Part shown: piece by piece, positions 42,278-49,854 of the stretch
Layout of the letters: every line of letters begins with the position of its first letter
Position numbering within the stretch: the stretch's first letter is position 1
NCBI RefSeq assembly: GCF_001543175.1
Contig: NZ_CP014161.1
Span: 1,302,001-1,366,000, forward strand
DNA length: 64,000 nucleotides
Reading direction: 5' to 3'
DNA from: Aerococcus urinae
GTDB lineage: Bacteria; Bacillota; Bacilli; Lactobacillales; Aerococcaceae
The notes under the pieces: generated by a model
Databases searched by the model: none
What the model was told of the DNA's origin: nothing
What the model saw: only the letters and a program-made list of their open reading frames with translations
Translations under genes and position numbers: made by a program

Positions 42278-43294
42278 TTATTCTTTTTTATTATCTCCGT
42301 AGTCTTGGATAAATTGGAAGATCTTCTGGTAATAAGTGCTAGGCTCCTTGTACTTGGCTTCAGCATGGCCAGCTTCGGGAACGATGTAGAGTTCCTTGGG
42401 TCCCTTGGTTTTAGCATCATAGAGTTCTCGAGCCATCGATACCGGAACAAAGTCATCCGCTTCGCCGTGGATAAATAAAATCGGTAGGGAGGACTTAGCG
42501 ACGTATTCCAAGGTGTTCCCCTCGCGTAAATCATAGCCTGCCCGGATTCTTGCCATGGTGTTAGCCATATAGAGAACGGGAAAAGTGGGAAGGTTAAAGC
42601 GTTTATCTAACTCAGAAGCAAAAATATTCCAGATACTGGAATAACCACAGTCAGCCACAATGGCTTTGACAGCTGACGGCAACTTATCTGAGGCCATTAA
42701 AACGGTAGCGCTCCCCATCGATGTGCCGTGGAGGACAATTTGGGCCTGGCTATCACGATCTGTAAGCCACTGAACCCATTGCAGTAAGTCCTGGCTGTCT
42801 AGATAGCCCATGCCAATATATTGGCCCTGACTAGGCGCATGGGCCCTTAAGGAGATGGTTAGAACCTGGTAGCCCTTTTGATAAAAAGCGGGCGCAATAT
42901 TATAAGAATCCGCCTCTTGGCCCTGGTAACCATGGACAATAATGGCATATTTGTGCTGGTCGGAATCATTATGGAACAAATTTCCACTTAAAGTAAGCCC
43001 GTCTTGGGAATTTATGCTTACCGCTTCCTTTTTATCCCTTACCTGGTCTAACCAAGCCTTAGCGCCCGCTTTGGCCTGGCTCTTATTGGCGCTAATTTCT
43101 TGAACCGCTGACTGACTCTGACCTGGCTTTACTTCCTGGTCAACTTGCCGGTCTTGTCCCCCCTGGTTAGGCACCAGGGCATAATTGACAAAATAATTGC
43201 CCACAAAATAAGTGGCCGCTAGGGAAATCAGCGTCACAAGTGCTAATGAGATACCCAACTTTTTTAACCAAGTGAGTCCTTTTTTATTCTTCAT
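42278..43294 (-). CDS. alpha/beta hydrolase with an N-terminal membrane anchor
   Basis: A 338-residue extracytoplasmic esterase/peptidase-like protein. A basic N-terminus and membrane span (KKLGISLALVTLISLAATYFVGNYFVNY) are followed by a Gln/Lys-rich linker and a hydrolase domain. That domain has the oxyanion loop VHGYQGQ, the nucleophile elbow HGTSMGSATV, the acid Asp in IHGEADDFVP and the catalytic His in PEAGHAEAKY. I start at 43294 because GGGAGGTG precedes it; a longer frame to 43342 lacks one. The substrate is unknown. Related proteins in lactobacilli are annotated as hydrolases of the cell envelope. Confidence 0.86.
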   Translation of the reverse strand: MKNKKGLTWLKKLGISLALVTLISLAATYFVGNYFVNYALVPNQGGQDRQVDQEVKPGQSQSAVQEISANKSQAKAGAKAWLDQVRDKKEAVSINSQDGLTLSGNLFHNDSDQHKYAIIVHGYQGQEADSYNIAPAFYQKGYQVLTISLRAHAPSQGQYIGMGYLDSQDLLQWVQWLTDRDSQAQIVLHGTSMGSATVLMASDKLPSAVKAIVADCGYSSIWNIFASELDKRFNLPTFPVLYMANTMARIRAGYDLREGNTLEYVAKSSLPILFIHGEADDFVPVSMARELYDAKTKGPKELYIVPEAGHAEAKYKEPSTYYQKIFQFIQDYGDNKKE

Positions 43295-43464
43295 CCGGTC
43301 TAACACCTCCCACAGATTAGTAATAATTTTAGCAGATGCCACAAGAATTGACTATCTTTATCAAAATTCTGATGAGAAATAAAGGGAGTGAAATAAATAT
43401 TAAAAGCGCCTTGAAGCATTGGATGGACCATTTATTGTCTAACTAATCTCATATATAATGGTGG

Positions 43465-43731
43465 AGAGTGCGACAGTCACGCTAAAGGACGAAATCGCTG
43501 GAAGAAAATACCATAAGAGAGTGTGACAAAAGTCAAAAAAGCCCTGAAGAGCTACGCATACTATATCTGTAACTCGCTATCGCTTCGAACAGCTATAGCA
43601 ACTGGAGCGAACTATGGTAGATAGTTGCAAAACTATCGCACATAGTTCGTGTTTTAAAAAGAGCCTGGGATTTTTGTCCCAGAGTCGTTGGAGTTTTCTG
43701 AAGCGGACATTCGTCCTGTGACTGGAACACG
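43465..43731 (-). repeat. structured intergenic repeat, copies 4 (fragment) and 5 (full, inverted)
   Basis: Copy 5 (43518-43731): the complement of GTCACACTCT is at 43518-43527 and of CGTGTTCC at 43724-43731. Inside are the AACTATG/CATAGTT hairpin and the GAGCCTGGGA hairpin, nearly identical to copy 1 but inverted and lacking about 50 bp. The fragment (copy 4) has the box AGAGTGCGAC at 43465-43474. Confidence 0.75.
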
Positions 43732-43739
43732 TTAAAAAA

Positions 43740-43880
43740 GGATGTGAGGAAGGATCAGGTAGGGAGATTCCTTGGAGGAAAAGCTGATAAGATCAGCTTG
43801 CTGATCGTTCAACTTTTCTGAAAGGGCATCCCCTACCCCTTCCAAACTCAACTAGAGAGTGCGACAAGCGCGTCAAAGAT
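43740..43880. repeat. structured intergenic repeat fragment, copy 6, with a separate hairpin
   Basis: Box AGAGTGCGAC at 43856-43865 followed by AAGCGCGTCAAAGATC, matching the end of other copies. Before it, a hairpin GGAAGG...GGTAGGG / CCCTACC...CCTTCC with inner GCTGAT/ATCAGC spans about 43750-43843. Together with copies 4 and 5 this fills most of the 625-bp gene-free stretch 43295-43919. Confidence 0.55.
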
Positions 43881-43919
43881 CAATACCCTTAGAAGAAAAA
43901 TATAAACAAAGGAGTCAAG

Positions 43920-44504
43920 ATGGTAAGAGAAATTTTTATTATTCGGCATGGCCAGTCTCTTTATAACTTAGAGGGGAAAATCCAAGGTCAAATCGATAGT
44001 CCCCTTAGTCCTAGAGGCATCCAAGAAGCTGAGCAAGCGAAAAACTTTTTTGATCAAGCAGGCATAAGTATTGACCTTATCCTATCTTCCCCTTTGAAGC
44101 GAGCCTACGCCACAGCAAAGATTATTCAGGGAAATAGGCCCTGCCCCCTGGTGACTGATCAACGGCTAGCGGAATGGCGCTATGGCAGTCTTGAAGGGAA
44201 AGCGCTCAGCAAACTGGAAGAAGGCGTCAAGCTCAATGACCCTCCAAGTGATCGCTATTTTTGTCGATTTGGGGGCGAATCAGTCACTGCAGTTAAAGTC
44301 CGCTTTCAAGCAGCCCTTGATGAATCCCTTAAAGCCTATCCTCAAAAAAATATCCTCCTAGTCAGCCATGGATCAATTATGTACCGCTTTATGCTGGATT
44401 ATCTTAACCAGCCTCTTCAAGCCTTTTCTAATTGCCAAATTTTTCATTTTGAAGAAGTCGGGGAAGTCCTCGTCTTAAGAAATAGTATCAATCCCCTCAA
44501 GTAA
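43920..44504 (+). CDS. histidine phosphatase family protein
   Basis: A 194-residue member of the phosphoglycerate-mutase-like phosphatases. Phosphohistidine motif IIRHGQSLYN, then GQIDSPLSPRG, the SSPLKRAYATA arginine, the acidic residue in LAEWRYGSLEG and the second histidine in LVSHGS. It lacks the dPGM signature insert, so it is a phosphatase (CobC/GpmB/PhoE-like) rather than a mutase. The substrate is unknown. Preceded by AAAGGAGTC and followed by a strong terminator. It stands alone. Confidence 0.87.
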   Translation: MVREIFIIRHGQSLYNLEGKIQGQIDSPLSPRGIQEAEQAKNFFDQAGISIDLILSSPLKRAYATAKIIQGNRPCPLVTDQRLAEWRYGSLEGKALSKLEEGVKLNDPPSDRYFCRFGGESVTAVKVRFQAALDESLKAYPQKNILLVSHGSIMYRFMLDYLNQPLQAFSNCQIFHFEEVGEVLVLRNSINPLK

Positions 44505-44538
44505 AAAAAGGACTGTGCACGATTCCACAGTCCTTTTA
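44505..44538. terminator. terminator after the histidine phosphatase gene
   Basis: AAAGGACTGTG / CCACAGTCCTTT stem followed by T-rich sequence. The stem words resemble those of the terminator at 1921-1946. Confidence 0.88.
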
Positions 44539-44600
44539 CTATCTGGTTAAAAATTTCGTATTCTTATTTAGAAGCTAATCGATCGATAAACAATTGCTTT

Positions 44601-46271
44601 TTAATCTAAATTCTGTTGCATTTCCCGGTCGTAGTCGACAAATTTACGGATAAAGGTATAGGGATCGACCAAGTCCAATTGCCTTGCAAAGGTGGTTAAA
44701 CTGGTTTCCCGTAAGCCGGCCTTATTGAGATAGGCTGGCATAGTCGCCACATCCACCGGTAAAGCATCAATAATCAAATGCCCCTCTGACATAATCAAGG
44801 TCCGGCGACTATACTCTAGCATGACTTCAATGTCATGGGTGGTCATCATAATGGCAATCTGGTATTGACTATTTAAGTCTTGCAAGGTATTCATAATGGC
44901 GCGGAAGTGTACAAAATCGCGGCCTTCAGTGATCTCTTCAACCACCAGTAATTTAGGCTCCTTTAATAGTGACCGGGCCATGGCTAAGCGGAGTTTGGAA
45001 ATCTCCGAAAGATGGTCTAAAGGAAAATCTAAGAGATTATCCAAGTTAACCATAGCTAAGACTTGATTAAACTTGTCTTTGAGCTCGTCAGCCTGGTAAT
45101 CGCCTTCCGCTAGGACGGGACTTTGGGCCAGGTAGTCTGCAACGGTTTCTGCTTGGGACTGACTAATATTGGTCACATCGTCATTAGTAATCAAACCGAC
45201 ATTATGGCGGAGGCGGTCAAATTGGTCCAGGGGAAGTTCTTGGCCCAACCACTTAATCGTACCCGTCTGAGGCCTTAGGGAGCCACTACACAATTGAGCT
45301 AGGAGGGTCTTGCCACTGCCATTAGGACCGACGACACTCAGCATTTCTTCTTGGTTGATTTTAAGGTTAATATTGTGGAGCCCTCGCTGATTGCTCTCAT
45401 TGACAAGGGCCGAGACATTATCGAGTTCGAGGAGAACTTCTTTGTTTTCTTGATAACGAAAACGTGGCAGGGTCATAATCCAGTTTTCGATTCTTTGCCT
45501 GAGTTGGGGGCCAAAAATATGGTGGACATCTTGGATATTATAAACGTCTTTTAGAGGATAAGCCGCGTAGCGCATGGCAGTAATATAGAAGGGTTCCCGA
45601 ATACCCAAGGGATTTAAAATACCACTTTCCAAGAGAGCCTTGAGCTGGCCATCGAACACAATCCGCCCTTCTGAAAAAACTAAGACGCGGTCAATAGGAC
45701 GAGACATCATCGCTTCCAATTGGTGTTCAGAAATAATAATAGTAGCGTCAGTATGGACGTGGTAATCGTCAATAATATCGATAAAGACCTTTTGTTGTTT
45801 AGGAGCCAGAGTCTTTAAAGGTTCGTCAAAAATATAGATTTCATTATCTTCTTTTAAGATGTGGGACATGCGGTGGATTTCTTTTTCCCCACGAGAAAGT
45901 GCCTGGTATTCTTCCGGTTGTAATTCGCAATCGACCAGTTCATACCAACGTTTTTCGATCGCTTTTTTGTGGTGGTTAACTGATTCATTCGGATTATCAT
46001 CGATTTTTTCATCAATCACATCACGAATTGCCGTTCCGTCAACGGGCTTGGCAGACTCACCACTGTGAATAATTTCACCAGAAAATTTCCCATCCTCCGG
46101 TAAATCACCCTTCAAGGCTTTGAGAAAGGTTGACTTCCCTGATTCATTGGCACCTAGGATTAAAATTTTCTCACCATGGTTTAGGGTTATGTTGATATCT
46201 CTTAATGCCATCCGATATTGACGGGGATATCGGTAGCTAAAGTGACGCATCTGAATCCACGGGCTAGACAC
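44601..46271 (-). CDS. tandem-ATPase ABC protein (ECF/YkoD-like), no permease nearby
   Basis: A 556-residue soluble protein with two ABC ATPase domains. Domain 1 (about 1-230) has Walker A GANESGKSTFLK, signature-like ALSRGEKEI and Walker B IYIFDEP. Domain 2 (about 285-530) has Walker A GPNGSGKTLLAQL, a poor signature (LSEISKLRLAMARSL) and Walker B LLVVEEI. The arrangement resembles fused EcfAA' or YkoD proteins, but no T or S component is adjacent and the signature of domain 2 is degenerate. The start is GTG at 46271 behind GAGGAGGAG. It could energise a transporter encoded elsewhere or have a non-transport role. Confidence 0.78.
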   Translation of the reverse strand: MSSPWIQMRHFSYRYPRQYRMALRDINITLNHGEKILILGANESGKSTFLKALKGDLPEDGKFSGEIIHSGESAKPVDGTAIRDVIDEKIDDNPNESVNHHKKAIEKRWYELVDCELQPEEYQALSRGEKEIHRMSHILKEDNEIYIFDEPLKTLAPKQQKVFIDIIDDYHVHTDATIIISEHQLEAMMSRPIDRVLVFSEGRIVFDGQLKALLESGILNPLGIREPFYITAMRYAAYPLKDVYNIQDVHHIFGPQLRQRIENWIMTLPRFRYQENKEVLLELDNVSALVNESNQRGLHNINLKINQEEMLSVVGPNGSGKTLLAQLCSGSLRPQTGTIKWLGQELPLDQFDRLRHNVGLITNDDVTNISQSQAETVADYLAQSPVLAEGDYQADELKDKFNQVLAMVNLDNLLDFPLDHLSEISKLRLAMARSLLKEPKLLVVEEITEGRDFVHFRAIMNTLQDLNSQYQIAIMMTTHDIEVMLEYSRRTLIMSEGHLIIDALPVDVATMPAYLNKAGLRETSLTTFARQLDLVDPYTFIRKFVDYDREMQQNLD

Positions 46272-46461
46272 GCTGACTCCTCCTCTTATAAACTAGTATC
46301 ATTCTAATAAATATAGCACAAAAGCTGGACTTAGCCTAATATTTTATGAAAAATCCCTAAAATTTATTTTGCATAATACTATTTTACCTATGCGGACTAA
46401 AAAGCATCAATAAAAGTCTTTCAAACGCTTACAATATATACACTCTTTGCTCTTTTATAAG

Positions 46462-46495
46462 AAAAAAGGCCCTAGCATTTATTCGCTAGAGCCTA
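46462..46495 (-). terminator. terminator of murB
   Basis: GGCTCTAGC/GCTAGGGCC stem followed on the minus strand by TTTTTTCTT. Confidence 0.85.
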
Positions 46496-46543
46496 TCTTT
46501 CATAAACTATCTCTTTTATACAATTTTTCGTCTTCAAATCATA

Positions 46544-47449
46544 TTACTTGGGATCGCGACCTATAATCCGGACTTCGGTTTCCAAGCTGACATCGAATTC
46601 TTTTTTGATCACTTCTTGAACGTGGTGGATGACGGCCAGATAATCAGCGGCTGTTGCGTTATCGATGTTCACGATAAAGCCAGCATGTTTTTTTGAGACT
46701 TGAGCCCCACCAACCGTATAACCTTGAAGGTCAGCGGCTTGAACGAGTTGGCCGGTAAAGTGCCCCTTGGGCCGCTTAAAGACGCTACCACAAGAAGGCA
46801 AGTCGAGGGGTTGCTTGGATTCCCGAAGTTGGGTTAAGTGGTTCATTCTCCCCTTTATTTGTTCATAGTCGCCAGGTTTTAGGTCGAAGACTACACTCAC
46901 CACACAGTCGCCATTATCTTGGATAATACTGTGGCGATAGGAAAATTGTAATTCTTCGTTGGTATAAGTCTTTAAGTCGCCATACTTATCGACCACTTGG
47001 ACACTTAAGGGAAGATCCTTAATCTCGCCATCATAGGCCCCAGCATTCATATAGATCGCTCCCCCAACACTACCAGGGATCCCGCAAGCAAATTCCAGTC
47101 CTGTTAAAGCCGAATCACGAGCAGCCCGGGTCACGTCAATAATGCGCGCCCCCGCCTCAGCGAAGATCCTATTATCTTTCACTTCAATGGCTGCCATTTG
47201 AGTCAGCATAAAGACGATTCCTTCAATACCTCCATCACGGACGATAACATTACTGGAATTTCCCATCACCATAAAGGGCAGCTGGAGTTCATTGGCCTTT
47301 TTGATCATGGCTTGGAGTTCTTGACTGCTTTGGGGAAAGACCAAGAGATCAGCCGGGCCGCCAGTTTTCGTATAGGCATAGTCCTTCAGCGGCTCATTGA
47401 CTTTAATATGTTCTGGGCTAAAAGCATCGATAAAGGCTTGAAAATCCAT
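46544..47449 (-). CDS. murB: UDP-N-acetylenolpyruvoylglucosamine reductase
   Basis: A 301-residue FAD enzyme that reduces UDP-GlcNAc-enolpyruvate to UDP-MurNAc in peptidoglycan precursor synthesis. FAD-binding signatures: YTKTGGPADLLVFP, GNSSNVIVRDGGIEGIV and ACGIPGSVGGAIYMNAGAYDGE. The catalytic Ser lies in LPSCGSVFKRP and the Glu near the C-terminus (VSLETEVRIIG). It is a type IIb MurB as usual for Gram-positives. Monocistronic, with Shine-Dalgarno GAGGAATAC and a terminator. Confidence 0.96.
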   Translation of the reverse strand: MDFQAFIDAFSPEHIKVNEPLKDYAYTKTGGPADLLVFPQSSQELQAMIKKANELQLPFMVMGNSSNVIVRDGGIEGIVFMLTQMAAIEVKDNRIFAEAGARIIDVTRAARDSALTGLEFACGIPGSVGGAIYMNAGAYDGEIKDLPLSVQVVDKYGDLKTYTNEELQFSYRHSIIQDNGDCVVSVVFDLKPGDYEQIKGRMNHLTQLRESKQPLDLPSCGSVFKRPKGHFTGQLVQAADLQGYTVGGAQVSKKHAGFIVNIDNATAADYLAVIHHVQEVIKKEFDVSLETEVRIIGRDPK

Positions 47450-47622
47450 CTGTATTCCTCGCTTCTTCTTAATCAGAGTAAGTCATTTTTTAGGTTAAAT
47501 CCTTACTCTTATCACAAATGTTATGATAGCATAAAATAGTCTTTTAATTTAGACCCAAAAGCACTTTTAAGCATTTCTTATCCTCGCTTTCATTTAAATG
47601 CTTTACCAGAAAGGAAAATTCC

Positions 47623-47862
47623 ATGAACAAATCACGTCGACAAGCCCTACTAATGACCGCCTTAAGTTTAATCTATGCGACCTACCAACTGCAAAAACCG
47701 GCAGACCAACTGACCGGCTACCATCTTTTCTTGGGCCACTTGATCCCCATTGTTGCTACTATCTTTGCCCTTAACGAGAAGAAGGCAGGCCTCAAGTGGA
47801 CCCTAGTAGCCATTAACCTCATCCTACTCGCTATCATGGTTTATGTCTTTTGGATGTCATAA
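47623..47862 (+). CDS. small membrane protein of unknown function
   Basis: 79 residues with two or three hydrophobic segments: ALLMTALSLIYATYQL, YHLFLGHLIPIVATIFAL and WTLVAINLILLAIMVYVFWM. A basic N-terminus (MNKSRR) and a good AAAGGAAAA Shine-Dalgarno support translation. It is followed by a large terminator and is divergent from murB. I do not recognise the family. Confidence 0.65.
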   Translation: MNKSRRQALLMTALSLIYATYQLQKPADQLTGYHLFLGHLIPIVATIFALNEKKAGLKWTLVAINLILLAIMVYVFWMS

Positions 47863-47867
47863 ATCGC

Positions 47868-47957
47868 TAAAAAAGAGTTGCCCATTATCTAGTGGCCCCC
47901 AAAGTTGGATTCATAGTCCAACTTATTGGGGCCCCTATTACCGGCAACTCTTTTTTC
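47868..47957. terminator. large bidirectional terminator
   Basis: Outer arms AAAAGAGTTGCC and GGCAACTCTTTT enclose GCCCC/GGGGC and AGTTGGA/TCCAACT stems. T-runs lie on both sides. It serves the small membrane gene and the convergent GNAT gene. Confidence 0.85.
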
Positions 47958-47969
47958 TTATTTGACTAA

Positions 47970-48545
47970 TTACTCTTCTTCTGAACTTGCTTGCAACGCA
48001 TCATCGGCATCTTGCTGGTCATTTAAGACACTTAAGCCCATAATCAGGGTGTCTTGAAAGTGCCCTTGGGCATATTGTCCTCCAGGAATACCTCCCAGCT
48101 CTTCAAAATGAAATTTCTCATAGAGCTTGATGGCTCTAACATTATTCACATTCACTTCCAGTCGGATATAGCGCAAAATCGGACTTTCCTTGGCCCAGCC
48201 CAACATATCTTCCATTAAGACATGGCTCAAACCTAGACTCCAAAAGCGTCTGAGAATAGAAATTCCTAATTCTCCCACATGCTCTTCCTTGGAGCCTTCT
48301 GGGGCACCGATAGAAGCTACCCCGATAATCTCATCATCTAAGAGAGCAATCAGGACACGGTTATTCAAGCTTTCCTGAATACTTTTTAAATACCTTTGCT
48401 CTTGTTCCTGGTTGATGCCCAGGCCCTGGGAAGTGAAACTGATAAAATCAGACTCGCCGCCCACTTTCTTGTAGAAGTCTAAGAGGGCCTTGGCGTGTTT
48501 TTGCTCTGCATCGACTAAGGTAATTTGTATTTCTTCACGTTTCAT
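47970..48545 (-). CDS. GNAT family N-acetyltransferase
   Basis: A 191-residue acetyltransferase. Acetyl-CoA binding motif A is seen around VGELGISILRRFWSLGLSHVLMEDML, and motif B around RLEVNVNNVRAIKLYEKFHFEE. The layout resembles RimJ/RimL or spermidine acetyltransferases. The acceptor is unknown. It begins 2 bp after the tsaE stop, and probably belongs to one transcript. The acidic C-terminal tail (DDALQASSEEE) is not conserved in the family. Confidence 0.83.
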   Translation of the reverse strand: MKREEIQITLVDAEQKHAKALLDFYKKVGGESDFISFTSQGLGINQEQEQRYLKSIQESLNNRVLIALLDDEIIGVASIGAPEGSKEEHVGELGISILRRFWSLGLSHVLMEDMLGWAKESPILRYIRLEVNVNNVRAIKLYEKFHFEELGGIPGGQYAQGHFQDTLIMGLSVLNDQQDADDALQASSEEE

Positions 48546-48547
48546 GC

Positions 48548-49015
48548 TTATTCTGCCAAACTTTCTAATAATTCTGCTGCTAATTCCTGTCCGCGCCCAC
48601 CATTATATGCTAAGCTAATCCGACGCTCGGTAGCCGATTCCTTATGAATAGTCAGCCACAGGTAAGGCGTTTCTAAGTCTTCCTTAATGAACTGGGGCCA
48701 TTCAATCACAGTGACACCATCGCCCTCTAGGTATTCTTCAATCCCCAAACCTTCAGCTCCCGTTTCCTCTAAACGGTAGGCATCCATGTGGTAGAGGGGC
48801 AGACGTCCCATTTGGTATTCCCGCATAATGGTAAAAGTTGGACTCTTAATCGCCTTATTAATCCCTAAAGCATGGGCAAAATAGCCCGTAAAGGTCGTCT
48901 TACCTGCCCCTAGGTCTCCTTCTAGGCAGATAACGTCCCCTGCTTGAACCAAGTCGGCTAATTTTTGGGCGGTTTTTTCGGTATCCTTTTCGTTATGCCA
49001 TTTGATCTCTGACAT
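48548..49015 (-). CDS. tsaE: tRNA threonylcarbamoyladenosine biosynthesis ATPase TsaE
   Basis: A 155-residue P-loop ATPase that works with TsaB and TsaD in making t6A37 of tRNAs. Walker A GDLGAGKTTFTGYFAHALG, then KSPTFTIMREY and the LPLYHMDAYRLEE segment with the Asp, and VTVIEWPQF. The length is typical. It is divergent from ywlG and followed by a GNAT gene, as often seen for tsaE-rimI type clusters, though this GNAT is not clearly RimI. Confidence 0.95.
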   Translation of the reverse strand: MSEIKWHNEKDTEKTAQKLADLVQAGDVICLEGDLGAGKTTFTGYFAHALGINKAIKSPTFTIMREYQMGRLPLYHMDAYRLEETGAEGLGIEEYLEGDGVTVIEWPQFIKEDLETPYLWLTIHKESATERRISLAYNGGRGQELAAELLESLAE

Positions 49016-49211
49016 GCTTTCACCTCAATACTCTCTTGTCTCTTTTTTATAGACTCCCTTCCATTTTAGCATGGTAAACAAAAGCTGCCTAGTTTTTCAT
49101 CGCTTATGGGCCAATCTTATTCACGGCAGTCAGCTCCCCAGCATATTGTAAGCTTAATCCTTATAGTTTTTGCTATAATAGGCGTAAACTAAGTAAAAAG
49201 AAGGGATTATC

Positions 49212-49757
49212 ATGAAAGAAGAAGTGCAAGCACAAGCACGAAAGCTGATTGAAGAACTCATCGATAAGGCTAAGCTAAAGTCCGGAATGACCGTAGTGGT
49301 TGGCTGCTCCACTAGCGAAATTATGGGGGAAAGAATTGGGACGGATTCACAACCCGAGATTGGAAAAGCGGTCTTTGACGCCATCCACCAAAGTCTAGAC
49401 CAAGCCGGAATTTACCTCGCCACCCAATGCTGTGAGCACCTTAACCGGGCCATTGTCACTGAACGAGAGGCCCGTCCCTTTGCTCCAATAATAAATGTAG
49501 TTCCCCAACCCAAGGCGGGCGGGTCATTTTCCACCGCTGCCTACCAGACCTTCCAAGATCCAATCGTTATTGAAGAGATTCAAGCCGATGCAGGGATTGA
49601 TATTGGGAACACCTTAATCGGCATGCACCTCAAACCGGTAGCTGTTCCCCTGCGCCTAGAAAATCACCGGATCGGTTCCGCCTGGGTCAACGCTGCCCGT
49701 ACCCGTCCGAAGTTCATTGGCGGCGAACGTGCCCGCTACAATGATCAATTAAAATAA
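49212..49757 (+). CDS. ywlG: YwlG-type TIGR01440 family protein
   Basis: A 181-residue conserved protein of the UPF0340/YwlG family, common in Firmicutes and without a proven function. Seen: VVGCSTSEIMGERIG, YLATQCCEHLNRAIVTERE with paired cysteines, PQPKAGGSFSTAAY and IGNTLIGMHLKPVAVPLR, all typical of this family. A TTTTTGCTATAAT extended -10 promoter lies upstream and GAAGGGAT precedes the ATG. Monocistronic, with a terminator after it. Confidence 0.9.
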   Translation: MKEEVQAQARKLIEELIDKAKLKSGMTVVVGCSTSEIMGERIGTDSQPEIGKAVFDAIHQSLDQAGIYLATQCCEHLNRAIVTEREARPFAPIINVVPQPKAGGSFSTAAYQTFQDPIVIEEIQADAGIDIGNTLIGMHLKPVAVPLRLENHRIGSAWVNAARTRPKFIGGERARYNDQLK

Positions 49758-49770
49758 TTATTCCATAATA

Positions 49771-49845
49771 AAAACACTTGCCCGATTTCCAACTCTAGCC
49801 CCAGACTGGCTAGACCATCATGGATTATCGGCAAGTGTTTTTTAC
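49771..49845. terminator. bidirectional terminator between ywlG and ppk
   Basis: AAAACACTTGCC-GAT with AT-CGGCAAGTGTTTT, enclosing a CTAG-rich loop, and T-runs on both sides. Confidence 0.85.
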
Positions 49846-49854
49846 TTATCTCTA

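Noticed and set aside
46420-46433. Cre-like TTCAAACGCTTACA
   Set aside because: Two mismatches, and it lies far (about 150 bp) from the nearest start codon without a visible promoter.
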